Shown: positions 18,138 to 26,988 of the stretch, piece by piece
How the letters are laid out: the number at the start of each line of letters is the position of its first letter
Numbering within the stretch: position 1 is the stretch's first letter
Origin: Bryobacteraceae bacterium
GTDB taxonomy: Bacteria; Acidobacteriota; Terriglobia; Bryobacterales; Bryobacteraceae
NCBI GenBank assembly: GCA_019752335.1
Contig: JAIEMJ010000003.1
Coordinates: 1-64,000 of the forward strand
Length of the DNA stretch: 64,000 bases
Reading direction: 5' to 3'
Position numbers and translations under genes: made by a program
The notes under the pieces: generated by a model
Database searches by the model: none
Told to the model about the DNA's origin: nothing
Seen by the model: the letters and a program-made list of their open reading frames with translations, nothing else

Positions 18138-20561
18138 CTATTGACCGATCGCAATGGTTCGGGCCGCGTCGGAGTTACCACCGGCGTTTATGATAAGCGG
18201 CACTTCATCGCCTGTTTGCACTCCGGGTGGAACCACGACATTCACCTGATTTACTCCGGGAAACTCCGGCGAAAGACCCGCAAATATTACCGTAGCCGGC
18301 AAGTTTCCGATCCTTACCTCTGGAACTACAGTCACAGTGCGAAGAGTATCCTTCGAATCGGACCCGTCCCGCACAGCCGGGGAGACGGGGCCGAGACCGG
18401 TCGCCCACAGGGTTATTACGTCCCCCGGCTTCGCTGGACGTGCTAGTGCATTGGGAAAGGTGCCGGGGATTCCGACCAGTACGCCGTCCTGATGTGTCGC
18501 CAGCGCACCACGCTGATTGCCGAATCCGAACAATCCGGGCGACCGAAGAGCGCAACGAACCCGTCCTTCAGCGATCCCACGGGGTCCATGCACAACGATG
18601 TCGATCGAGCGCGAGGCGCTGCAAACTTGTTCCATGGCCCATGGGATCTGAACGTTGATCTGGCTGGGCGCGGCGAAGAGAATTGGTGCCGGAATTCCAG
18701 CTACCATGACCGAAACTCCTCCCAACTCGAAGGGTAGCGGAATGGAGGACGCCGTTAACGCTTCAGGGGTGAACCCTCCGCCGAAGATGGAAACGAGAGA
18801 GCCGGGTGCGACGACGGCCCGATAGCTGGCGGCGTTCACGACCCCTTGAGTAGAAATTGCCGCGTCTGCAACCTGCACCTGGACTGTAGTGGTGCTCCAG
18901 TTCCGAGCACCAAATGAGTCCTCGATCTCCGTAGACACTGCGAACGTGCCACGCTCGGTTGGAGTCCAAATCGCTGTGTAGACTCCATTGGAGCCCGCGG
19001 TCCCAGTTATTTGTGACGACCCCGAAGGGCCATCGAGTAAGAACTTGACACTTATCACCGATGCCCCAGGGTCGACTCCGCTTACCGCGAGAAGGGTAAC
19101 TGCGGTTCCGAAGGCAACAGACTGATTCGTTGGAGTCACAGTGACGGTTGGGGGACGGTGAACACTTACGGCAATCGTTCTTGTTGCGATGGCGCCAGTT
19201 GTCCCAAACACCGTCGCTTTCAGTTCGTGAACCCCAGGCTGTTCAGACGATGTATCCCAGTTGACAGTGAATGATTGTGGACCCTCTTGCATCACCGGAA
19301 GGTCCAGGGGTTCGCCGTCACGGGAAAGAGCTATGGAGGAAATCGTATCTCGTTCCGCGGCGACGAGAGTTACTTTGACTTTGCCACTTACCAGCGATCC
19401 ATCCAGCGGCTGGCCGAAGCTGAAGCGAGGTTCTTGCCCGTCGCTCCCCATCGTGACCTGAACCTCGAGTGCGTCAGCAGTCGCAAACAAAGCCTTGACC
19501 GAGAACCGGTTCGCCGGATCTACGAAGGTTCTTCCTGGCACGAGCGCGGGCCGTCCTCGCTGGGACGCTAACTGGGGTGTTGAAGGAAAGTTAGGATAGG
19601 GATCGGTGCTCACGTCCATCGCGATGAGTGCAGAAAAGGGGGCGCCTGACGATGACTGACTCAGGTGTATGAGGGCGCCCTTGAACATACCGCCATATTG
19701 AGCAAACTGAGGCGACAAACGGTCAAAACCGATTGGTTGACGATACTCCAAGTACACAGGTTCGCCACTGCCGGGCTTGATCTTGATCGCTTTGACGGAA
19801 CTTCGGGCGAGTTCAAGCGGCTCGATGCGATAGATTCCTGATTGCCGAACCTCGAGAGGGCTAAGCCAGCCGAGCCGCTCTTTGAAGATAGCGTTGAAGT
19901 GGTGGAAACTTACTCCCATGATGTCGTAGCGATCGTCACCTTCGAAACGCTGACACCGGTTATCCATCGCGCCGAAGGACAGGGGGCCCGGAATGTAAGG
20001 TGCCGACGGGCAATACAAGAAGTCCGCGTGAGGCAGTCCGAGAGAATGGCCTAACTCGTGCGCAATGACGCGGGCATCCAAATCCGGCCGAAACAGCCAG
20101 ACAAATGCACCATCAAGCCCCGCCTGCGGGGGACCACAGCCGCCTCCCATAAGGACCGTTGTGTTGTACGCGTTCAAGTTGATGTTGGCCGCTGCGGCTG
20201 CCGCGGTGGCAGACGACGTCGCTGCAAGCAACTGGACACTGCTACAAGGCGCTGCAACTGGAAGCGTAAATGGCCCCAATATCTCCCATTGAAAAGAGAA
20301 TTGCCCGTACGACGCCTCCTTGTAAAAGTCGTTTGCCTCGCTGAGGTACTGTTCGGCGGTTACCCGGTCGTGGGTGGGGGCGGCTTCACCCTCAAACTGC
20401 AGGAGGAGGACCGCTAGCTTTCTTGTGCCAACTGTTGCGGTTCTTTCAACCAAGCTCGCATCGGGCCCGATCCCTCCAGTTCCTGGACCGGGGAGGCGCG
20501 CCTGCCCAAACACCGCCAGGCCTAGGTGAAGTGCGAAAGTAAGTTTCACTGCCGATCTCAC
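18138..20561 (-). CDS. Secreted zinc metalloprotease with Ig-like modules and TIGR03437-type C-terminus
   Basis: The 807-residue protein has signal peptide MRSAVKLTFALHLGLAVFGQ. The zinc site HELGHSLGLPH (168-178) and a Met-turn DIMG near 214 place the catalytic domain among metzincin-like secreted proteases, close to M6/M11 types; ANDFYKEASYGQFSFQW precedes it. Two beta-sandwich modules follow (about 380-560). The last 230 residues (VVNAASYRAVVAPGSLVSIF, VNQVNVVVPPGVQTGDEVPL) match the Solibacter-type TIGR03437 domain, probably an adhesion or sorting module. Its ATG overlaps the VWFA gene stop by 4 nt. Substrate unknown. Confidence 0.88.
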   Translation of the reverse strand: MRSAVKLTFALHLGLAVFGQARLPGPGTGGIGPDASLVERTATVGTRKLAVLLLQFEGEAAPTHDRVTAEQYLSEANDFYKEASYGQFSFQWEILGPFTLPVAAPCSSVQLLAATSSATAAAAAANINLNAYNTTVLMGGGCGPPQAGLDGAFVWLFRPDLDARVIAHELGHSLGLPHADFLYCPSAPYIPGPLSFGAMDNRCQRFEGDDRYDIMGVSFHHFNAIFKERLGWLSPLEVRQSGIYRIEPLELARSSVKAIKIKPGSGEPVYLEYRQPIGFDRLSPQFAQYGGMFKGALIHLSQSSSGAPFSALIAMDVSTDPYPNFPSTPQLASQRGRPALVPGRTFVDPANRFSVKALFATADALEVQVTMGSDGQEPRFSFGQPLDGSLVSGKVKVTLVAAERDTISSIALSRDGEPLDLPVMQEGPQSFTVNWDTSSEQPGVHELKATVFGTTGAIATRTIAVSVHRPPTVTVTPTNQSVAFGTAVTLLAVSGVDPGASVISVKFLLDGPSGSSQITGTAGSNGVYTAIWTPTERGTFAVSTEIEDSFGARNWSTTTVQVQVADAAISTQGVVNAASYRAVVAPGSLVSIFGGGFTPEALTASSIPLPFELGGVSVMVAGIPAPILFAAPSQINVQIPWAMEQVCSASRSIDIVVHGPRGIAEGRVRCALRSPGLFGFGNQRGALATHQDGVLVGIPGTFPNALARPAKPGDVITLWATGLGPVSPAVRDGSDSKDTLRTVTVVPEVRIGNLPATVIFAGLSPEFPGVNQVNVVVPPGVQTGDEVPLIINAGGNSDAARTIAIGQ

Positions 20562-21646
20562 CGGCGGCCACCACCTTGCCCCTTCGAGCCACCAACCGGC
20601 GCGCTGTAGTATCCAATCCGCGCATGAACCTCGGCGTCCGGGAATCGTTGTTTTGCTTCGTCTGTCAGCCGAATCTCAAGCCGGCGAAACTGCGGCTCGG
20701 CGGCACTCGCACCTCGAATCGCGAGGCTGTACTGCTCTCGAATGCGTGTCAGAAGCTCGGTGTTGATCGTATCTGCGACTCTATCCACGTCCCAAGTCCG
20801 TCCGGTGGCTTGTGGCGAATTGGCTCGCTGAGCATTCCGGTAGTTCAACAGAACAGCTTGCCCACCAGTTTTTTCAGCAAGCGAGTCCACTGAATGCAAA
20901 TCCTCCAGATATTCGGGAGCCGGACGGCTTGGCGGGGATGTGCCCCGGCTAGGCACACCAAGGGATGGGTTTCCAAACATGCCGCCAAATCCTGGGCGCG
21001 AAGAAATCCACTCTTCGGGAATGATTACGGCCTCGACGCGAATGGAATGCGTGAGCAGACGATCTAACAGATTTTGCTTCTGAACCGTACCACGTGAGTT
21101 ATCCCTGTTGTGGGTAACCACAAGAACCAGCGGCTCACGATCAAGTGGTGTTTCAGCGAGCGTATCTGCTGCTGTTCGAATGGCCTCTATAAGCCGCGAA
21201 GTTTTCTCCGCCCGGCCCATGGCTCCCCCTCGCTCCGAGAAGATCCGATTGACGCTGGCCGCCAGTTCCAAGCTGTTACTTGTTAGGGGCGTCCATAGCT
21301 TTGCCTTGCCGTCTGAAAAACTCAATAAGGCAAGCTGATCTTGCTCCCGCTGAATTTCGAGTAGGGCAGCTGCCGCGAACCTCACCCCTTCGTTTACCGT
21401 TCCTCCACTGACATCAAGGAGTACAGCCATGTCACGCGGACGGGCTCGAAGCTCAAACGCGAGAATGTCTTTGGGTTCGTTTTCGTCCAGAACAATGAAA
21501 TCAGAACGCGTCAACCCACGTATGGGTTGACGCGTATGCCTATTTACAACCTGAACTTCGATCGGCACCAGATTGGTGTCCGCCCGAAAGTCGGGCGGCG
21601 GTTGTTGCCCTAGGGCTACGACAGCCGTGAGAAGGAGCGCCCTCAT
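20558..21646 (-). CDS. VWFA-related acidobacterial protein (TIGR03436 type)
   Basis: The start ATG 21646 gives signal peptide MRALLLTAVVALGQ and about 362 residues. The first module has the family opening FRADTNLVPIEVQVVNRHTR, QPIRGLTRSDFIVLDENEPK. The VWA domain follows with VLLDVSGGTVNEGVRFAAAA, where the MIDAS DxSxS is reduced to DVSGG, and VLVVTHNRDNS. These proteins are abundant and secreted in Acidobacteriota; their ligands are unknown. The ATG shares one base with the stop of the upstream gene (TAATG), and the gene overlaps the protease downstream, so all three are translationally coupled. Confidence 0.88.
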   Translation of the reverse strand: MRALLLTAVVALGQQPPPDFRADTNLVPIEVQVVNRHTRQPIRGLTRSDFIVLDENEPKDILAFELRARPRDMAVLLDVSGGTVNEGVRFAAAALLEIQREQDQLALLSFSDGKAKLWTPLTSNSLELAASVNRIFSERGGAMGRAEKTSRLIEAIRTAADTLAETPLDREPLVLVVTHNRDNSRGTVQKQNLLDRLLTHSIRVEAVIIPEEWISSRPGFGGMFGNPSLGVPSRGTSPPSRPAPEYLEDLHSVDSLAEKTGGQAVLLNYRNAQRANSPQATGRTWDVDRVADTINTELLTRIREQYSLAIRGASAAEPQFRRLEIRLTDEAKQRFPDAEVHARIGYYSAPVGGSKGQGGGRR

Positions 21647-22344
21647 TACTGCGGAAAGAGGGACTGCGGGACTAGCGGATTGGTCGACTTTTGCGGCGCT
21701 TGTCTGTCTATCCAGGATACCTGCGTAACCGAGAAGCCATCCGGCGCTTTGAACAAGCCGGGATCTGGCGTTTTGTTTACTGCCAGATTTTGGTAGGACG
21801 TTGTCGTGTTTCCGGCAAGTGGGTCGTCGACTGTTGTGAGCAGAGGAAGCGTTAGCTGCGCAGAGAACCATTGCCTACTGACGCGGGTAATCGGCTGCGC
21901 GTTTCCTAAAGCTGAACCAGCGGGAATGACTGTCCTGTGTTCCTTTCCGGTGGCCGGATAGCCGGCGATGTCCCGCGTTCCAAGATCAACGGCGGCCCCC
22001 GACTCGTTATCCACCGACTCCGACGACCGTCGATCCTCCGGTTTGTTCTGCAAATTGGTTACGCGGGCAGTCCGCTTGGTGAGATTGAGGGCGATCATCT
22101 TCCGGCCAACCGGGTCGAAGATCGTGACGTGGTCACCAAGTTCAAGACGCGTCCGCCGCTGTTCGTCACGGTAAAAATGGCCAGTCGTCCGATGCTTCAG
22201 GACATTGCCATCTCGCAACGTGGTGATCCTTTCCACCTCAATGTCAGCGCTCATCGGCGGCATTGCCGTCGTGGGGGGAACTTGTGCGTTACCGATAAGG
22301 GCGGCGAGCGCTCCCAGTGTAAATACGTTGAGCATACGAATCAT
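21646..22344 (-). CDS. Exported acidobacterial protein of unknown function
   Basis: This 232-residue protein starts MIRMLNVFTLGALAALIGNA (signal peptide). The mature part looks beta-rich with pieces such as TTGHFYRDEQRRTRLELGDH and FDPVGRKMIALNLTKRTARV, which recall outer-membrane lipoprotein-carrier-like folds that bind lipophilic ligands; this is only a resemblance. It starts 24 nt after the Ig-like gene that is split by IS256, and its stop overlaps the VWFA start. It is probably part of a four-gene export operon. Confidence 0.75.
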   Translation of the reverse strand: MIRMLNVFTLGALAALIGNAQVPPTTAMPPMSADIEVERITTLRDGNVLKHRTTGHFYRDEQRRTRLELGDHVTIFDPVGRKMIALNLTKRTARVTNLQNKPEDRRSSESVDNESGAAVDLGTRDIAGYPATGKEHRTVIPAGSALGNAQPITRVSRQWFSAQLTLPLLTTVDDPLAGNTTTSYQNLAVNKTPDPGLFKAPDGFSVTQVSWIDRQAPQKSTNPLVPQSLFPQ

Positions 22345-22918
22345 GGCTGTTCTTCTCCCTTTCCTTGGTTAGTAATCTACCCGAAAGACCGTCAGATCGG
22401 TCGCTCCAGGCCCCACGAACGGAATTCCGTTTCGGAAATCAACTCCTACCCACAGCGAAGCACCAAAGACAAATGCGGGGTGCGAGCCAAACTGTCGGCC
22501 ACCGACGTCTTCCCACTCTGCTTCGCCCTCGTAGGCGGACGGGAAAGTTACGTTCGAGACTTGGAGATGTTCGCTTCCAACAGGCACACCCCATGTAACG
22601 CCGGCGATAGCACAATAAGGCGCTTCCCCCTCGCCACTCTGGTCTCCGGAGCCGAAGGTGGAGAACTGATACGTGTTAAATGTGTAATAGTCGTAGCTGA
22701 AAATGACGAGAGGGTTTGGGCTGACGTCCACCGATTCACATGGCTCAACCGCTGAGCCAAGAACCTCGAACTCCAGCGTCGGAGTTGCCGTCACACCGCC
22801 AACAGTAAGCGTCTTCACCCACGTGCCGATCTCGGCTGTGGTCATAGTTCCACTGATGGTGAAGAAGCCTGAACCGTTCGTTGTGCCGAGGGTACTTGTG
22901 CCCAGTGGAACGCCATTG

Positions 22919-22959
22919 GGAAGATGTCCCGAGCTTAGTTGAAGGTTAGGACGGCGGGT
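22919..22959 (+). repeat. Left terminal inverted repeat of the IS256 element
   Basis: This pairs with 24328-24368 (38 of 41 positions). Mismatches fall at repeat positions 6, 15 and 16. Confidence 0.9.
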
Positions 22960-23019
22960 GGCAGCCGATTCGATAGAATCCGGTTGCTGAAGACGAATCC
23001 GAACAGGAGACCAACCGCC

Positions 23020-24318
23020 GTGAAGAAACCTTATCACATCGTGACCCGGGCCGACGAGAAGTCGGCCTCCATCATCCAGGAGTTCTGCCAGGCCAATGGC
23101 CAGATCCTACTGCCGCTGGTCGAGCGGATCCAAAGCGCCAGTGAAGCGGTCAATTCGGTTGTGCATGAACTCAGCCATAAGATGCTGGAGACGATTCTGC
23201 GGCTGAGCGCCGAGAACGTCGCCGGCCCACGCACTCCTGGCAAGCCGAGCGGCGATATCCGCTGGTACGGTTCGCAACCAGGGACGGTGGTATTGGCCGA
23301 CCGGAAGGTGAAAGTGCAGCGGCCGCGCCTACGGCACAAGACCGGCGGCGAGGTGCCAGTGCCGGCCTACGAATCGCTCCGTGAGAACAAAGCCCTGGGC
23401 CAGCAAATGCTGGGGACCATCCTGCGCGGCGTCTCCACGCGCGAGTACGACGAAGTGCTCCCCGCCATAGCCTCCACGGTTGGGGTTTCGCGCAGCGCCG
23501 TGAGCCGGCAGGTCATCGAGGCTAGCACCGAGCAGCTCAAACAATTGCAGGAGCGGCGCTGGGACTCGGTCCAGATCCTGGTCATCTACATCGACGGCCA
23601 GCGCTTCGGCGAGCACTTGATCTTGAGCGCGGTAGGGGTAGATGGGGAAGGCAAGAAGCATGTGATGGGCATCACCGCTGGGGCGACCGAGAATGCGGCG
23701 GCCGTCAAGGAATTACTCATTCACCTGCGCGAACACGGCTTGGCTACCGACCGGAAATACTTGTTCGTGATCGACGGCGCCAAGGCTCTGCGTGCCGCCA
23801 TTGAGGAAGTATTCGGAACCGATCAGCCGGTGCAACGTTGCCGCAACCATAAGCTGCGCAACGTGATCGATGAGCTGCCCCGAGAACAGCAGGGACAGAC
23901 ACTGAGCATGATGCGCGCGGCGTTCCGCTGCCGGACCGCCGAGGAAGGTGAGAAGCGGCTCGAGCAACTGGCCCGATTTCTCGAGCACGATCACGAATCG
24001 GCGGCGCGGAGTTTACGCGAAGGCCTGAAGGAGATGTTCACTCTGCAACGGCTCGACATCCCGCCGTCGCTCCACAAATGCCTGGCGACGACCAACATCA
24101 TCGAGAGCCCGCACAGCGGTGTGGAGAATCGCACGCACAAGGTAACCCGGTGGCGCAATCAGGAAATGGTGCACCGTTGGGCCGCTTCGGCTTGGTTGCT
24201 CACCGAACAGCATTTTCGCAAAATCTCCGGTCATCAGGACCTGTGGGCATTGGCCGGGATTCTGGGCCGGCAGACCGGCTTAGAAAAATCAGTTTCCAAA
24301 GTTAGCCAAGTAGCGTAA
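23020..24318 (+). CDS. IS256-family (Mutator-like) transposase
   Basis: The protein starts at GTG 23020 with AGGAGA about 10 nt upstream, giving VKKPYHIVTRADEKSASIIQ and about 432 residues, the usual family length. DDE residues are visible: D in VIYIDGQRFGEH, D in LFVIDGAKALRAAI, and E in CLATTNIIESPHSGVENRTH. The region around CRNHKLRNVIDELP is the family's conserved Cys/His block. Nothing suggests inactivation. Only one copy lies in the window. Confidence 0.95.
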   Translation: MKKPYHIVTRADEKSASIIQEFCQANGQILLPLVERIQSASEAVNSVVHELSHKMLETILRLSAENVAGPRTPGKPSGDIRWYGSQPGTVVLADRKVKVQRPRLRHKTGGEVPVPAYESLRENKALGQQMLGTILRGVSTREYDEVLPAIASTVGVSRSAVSRQVIEASTEQLKQLQERRWDSVQILVIYIDGQRFGEHLILSAVGVDGEGKKHVMGITAGATENAAAVKELLIHLREHGLATDRKYLFVIDGAKALRAAIEEVFGTDQPVQRCRNHKLRNVIDELPREQQGQTLSMMRAAFRCRTAEEGEKRLEQLARFLEHDHESAARSLREGLKEMFTLQRLDIPPSLHKCLATTNIIESPHSGVENRTHKVTRWRNQEMVHRWAASAWLLTEQHFRKISGHQDLWALAGILGRQTGLEKSVSKVSQVA

Positions 24319-24327
24319 GATGTGCTT

Positions 24328-24368
24328 ACCCGCCGTCCTAACCTTCAACTAACTTCGGGACACCTTCC
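24328..24368 (-). repeat. Right terminal inverted repeat of the IS256 element
   Basis: This is the reverse complement of the left repeat with three mismatches. It begins 9 nt after the transposase stop codon. Confidence 0.9.
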
Positions 24369-24575
24369 GCCATTGTGCGTTGCTGATATGTTCACGGTTT
24401 GACTAGCGCCGCCCCATACATTCAGCGTAAAAGTTTCTCCCACGTAAAAGTCGACCGAAAGTGGTCGCATGTTGTTGATCAACTGGACCGTCTGGGCGTT
24501 CAGACCCGAAGATGCCGAGAACGCGCAAACACTCAAAAACGTCGACAGCAGTAGTTGTCTTGGACTTACCATTTT

Positions 24576-25069
24576 GGTTCACCTCGTGATCCGATTCCGG
24601 GAGCGCGCGATCCCGAGGAGAATTATGCGCGTATCGAGCTGACAATAGCTTGTCAATTCTGGGAAATACATTTGTGAATTTCACGACATTGAATGCGGAT
24701 GTGCAGCCTCTCGAATTGAGACAATCTCCGCCGCCCAGGCTCAAGGCATCCGTGACCTGGGCAATATCGCACGTTTGGCGAATCGCCGGGGACTACCGGT
24801 CGATGGCGATCGTCCTCATCGCATCAACGTTGTCTCCCATAGCGACAGACAACGCTATAGGTGACACTCGGTGGCACGACGAGGTTCAGTTGGTGTAACG
24901 GACCGCGATATTTCCCTCTCGGATTCTCAAATTGCATCCCGTCAAAGTCACTTTGACAGCCAATCCATTTTGAGCGCCCTTCGGGCGGTCTTTCGCGTTG
25001 AATGCCCAAAGGCCTCCGCTCCAGGGCTTCACCAAAGAAAACCGGCTTGGCCCAGGGAGCCTCACGACG
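24576..25069. other. Promoter region of the split operon plus decayed sequence
   Basis: There is no intact gene. The minus strand contains scattered fragments such as QLNLVVPPSVTYSVVC (about 24860-24910) that may derive from the decayed protease copy described upstream. The part nearest 24576 probably carries the promoter of the exported-protein operon. Confidence 0.4.
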
Positions 25070-25484
25070 CGCTCAGCGATCTGCGGCGAAGATTGTCACA
25101 TTCGGAGCCGGCGAGATTATCGTGACCAAACCCGCCTTCGGCGGCGGTGAATAAGGTGGTCCTTTACAAGTTGGTTCACCCCACGAAATTGGTAGCAAGT
25201 CCCGCGAAGTAAATGAGAACGATCCGTAGAATGCTTCTGGGTAGAACTCGTTGGCACGGGTGAACAAGCGCTCGATGACATCGCGGTTGCATGCCGCCGC
25301 TATCTCTCACCTTCGAATTGCAATCGCAGAATTCCCAAAATGCCTCGTGCCGGATCGGGATGATCGTACCCCAGGCAAGCCGCTCTCGTAGGTCTACACG
25401 AGCCAGAGCATGCTCCGACTGCGCCGACACTACGAGCAAAATCCCTGGTCCCAGCGCAAAGATGAGTGAAAAGCGCCCGTTCAT
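25070..25484 (-). pseudogene. Decayed copy of the zinc metalloprotease gene (N-terminal part)
   Basis: A signal-peptide-like start at ATG 25484 (MNGRFSLIFALGPGILLVVS) and, in a second frame, FTRANEFYPEAFYGSFSFTS align with the N-terminus and the ANDFYKEASYGQFSF segment of the protease at 18138-20561. Between them the frame breaks near RLQFEGE, which matches LLQFEGEAAP. The zinc-site region is gone. It lies just after the decayed VWFA copy, in the same order as the intact pair. Confidence 0.68.
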
Positions 25485-25518
25485 CTTTTCGTGCTTCCCG
25501 CCGGTGTCGAGTCGCTCG

Positions 25519-26100
25519 CTAGGCGGTGTAGTATCCTGATCGCGCATAAACCACAGCATTGGGATACCGTTTCCGCACTTAGGGAGATAGCCTCACTTCA
25601 AATCGGTGAAATTGTGGATTCGAGGATGCGCCGCAGATCGCAAAGCCGAACTGGTCGCGGATCCGGGCAAGGACTTCTTTCTCAATGACTGCGGCAACCA
25701 TGGCTACATCCCAGGTGCGTCCCGTCGATTGACGCTGGGTGCCAGCCGCGCGTTAACCTTTAATATGAAAAACTTTGGCCACCTTTCGCATCAGCCATAG
25801 GCTCAACGGAATGAAGGTCCTCTAAGAACTCCGGAAGCGGGGGAGTTCGTTGTATAGGTCCGTGTCTGCTCGGAATACCCAAGCGAGGATTCCCAACAAA
25901 GAATCCGCCAGGACCGGACGAGACCCATTCCTGCGAATGGTGTCGCCTCTAACCGGAACGAGCGTATAAGGAGTGCGGCAGCGATGTCTGGCTGTTGCGT
26001 AGTTGAGTTCTTGTCACGATTATGGGTGATCAGGAAAATGATACACTCTTCTTTCTCGTCTCTTGGGACGACGTTATGGTGCACGTTTTGCCACTTCACC
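25519..26100 (-). pseudogene. Decayed copy of the VWFA-related gene (C-terminal half)
   Basis: Fragments in several frames match the intact gene at 20558-21646: IIFLITHNRDKNSTTQQPDI (cf. LVLVVTHNRDNSRG), a GNP.LG.PSR region, RTWDVAMVAAVIEKEVLARI, and at the end VRKRYPNAVVYARSGYYTA (cf. AKQRFPDAEVHARIGYYSA). The N-terminal module and the first half of the VWA domain are missing, cut off next to the CPBP gene at 26117. Multiple stops show it is dead. Confidence 0.72.
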
Positions 26101-26116
26101 TTGCTCAGAGCACGTA

Positions 26117-26866
26117 CTACCGTGTCTGCTGCCAGATGGTGAAAAGCGCCAAAGACCAGTTGATCGCGTAGAGCGTCAGGTTGTACGTGGCATGGACCAT
26201 CGCAGACGCCGCCGTTGACTTACATCGCACGCGGACGATGCCGTAAAGTATGCCAGTTGCTCCAATGCACCAGAATTGCAGCCAACTACCACCGGGCTGC
26301 GCCACATGCGCGATTGAGAACACCCCAGCTGCGATCACGATAACCACGGCGTTGGCGACGGCAGATGAACGGAACCCTCGGAACGCGAACCCCAGGAGGG
26401 CACAGAGGTATCCACGAAAGAAGATTTCTTCAACAACGGGCCCTAGGCTAATTTGGAGAACGATAAGTTTCCAGTCCGTTGCGAGCCTCATGTTGCTTCC
26501 GGCAGCTACGCCTACGCAATAGATCATGCTGCCCATGGCCATACCGAAGACGACGGCCAACGGCCATGTACCGCTCGGCACCACACGCCACGCTGCGAGG
26601 CTGAATCCCATTTCGGTAAGCTTTCCGAGGTTGCGCGCGGCAAACCCAAGAAACGCAACTGTTCCCGCAAGACCGACTACGCCGTTGCGGTTTCCACCAG
26701 CACTCAAAAACTGCCAGCTACCGAGCAGTAGCAGCCAGAACAGTATTTCTTGGTGCCGCCAGTTGCTTGGGTCCCGTCCACCTGTCGTCGACCCGTCCTC
26801 ATTCGCACCCATGGACGCCGGTACTGTTGACCTTTGGTCAGATTCAAATGATCCAGATGATTTCAT
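26117..26866 (-). CDS. CPBP-family intramembrane metalloprotease
   Basis: About 249 residues with multiple hydrophobic helices. The catalytic EEIFFRG motif (about 146-152), a later His in FSIAHVAQPG (about 188) and a third in MVHATYNLTL (about 226) match the CPBP/Abi (CAAX-processing-like) glutamate protease family. In bacteria these process prenylated or peptide substrates or regulate membrane proteins. ATG 26866 is the most likely start; TTG 26872 is possible. It stands alone, divergent from the plus-strand gene at 26989. Its substrate cannot be read from the context. Confidence 0.87.
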   Translation of the reverse strand: MKSSGSFESDQRSTVPASMGANEDGSTTGGRDPSNWRHQEILFWLLLLGSWQFLSAGGNRNGVVGLAGTVAFLGFAARNLGKLTEMGFSLAAWRVVPSGTWPLAVVFGMAMGSMIYCVGVAAGSNMRLATDWKLIVLQISLGPVVEEIFFRGYLCALLGFAFRGFRSSAVANAVVIVIAAGVFSIAHVAQPGGSWLQFWCIGATGILYGIVRVRCKSTAASAMVHATYNLTLYAINWSLALFTIWQQTR

Positions 26867-26988
26867 TGCCAACGTTGCCCTTTTGCGAAAACTCGGCGGC
26901 CGTGAACACTCCAGCGCCCGCTATAGCTGGTAGAGTAAGGAGGCTCTGGCGAGGGTACGCCGGGTGCCTCCCCCGGAAACGGATTGGC

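Larger units (their letters stand above)
22919..24368 (+). mobile_element. Complete IS256-family insertion sequence
   Basis: The element is about 1450 bp. Its terminal inverted repeats (22919-22959 and 24328-24368) match at 38 of 41 positions, starting GGAAG[A/G]TGTCCCGA and ending with GGACGGCGGGT. It is flanked by GCCATTG at 22912-22918 and again at 24369-24375; counting one more base makes an 8-bp duplication, CGCCATTG, which is normal for the family. One intact transposase fills the inside. It appears fully competent. Confidence 0.92.
22369..24572 (-). pseudogene. Exported Ig-like protein gene split by an IS256 element
   Basis: The 5' part (24572 to about 24369) encodes MVSPRQLLLSTFLSVCAFSA (signal peptide), then LSVDFYVGETFTLNVWGGAS and ATHNG. 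The 3' part (22918 to 22369) encodes NGVPLGTSTLGTTNGSGFFT onward to a stop. Removing the IS plus one copy of the target duplication joins ATHNG to VPLGTS in frame, giving an uninterrupted protein of about 248 residues. This shows the insertion is recent. GAGGTG precedes the ATG. As the first gene of the 22.3-18.1 kb operon, its disruption may also reduce expression of the genes downstream. Confidence 0.88.
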
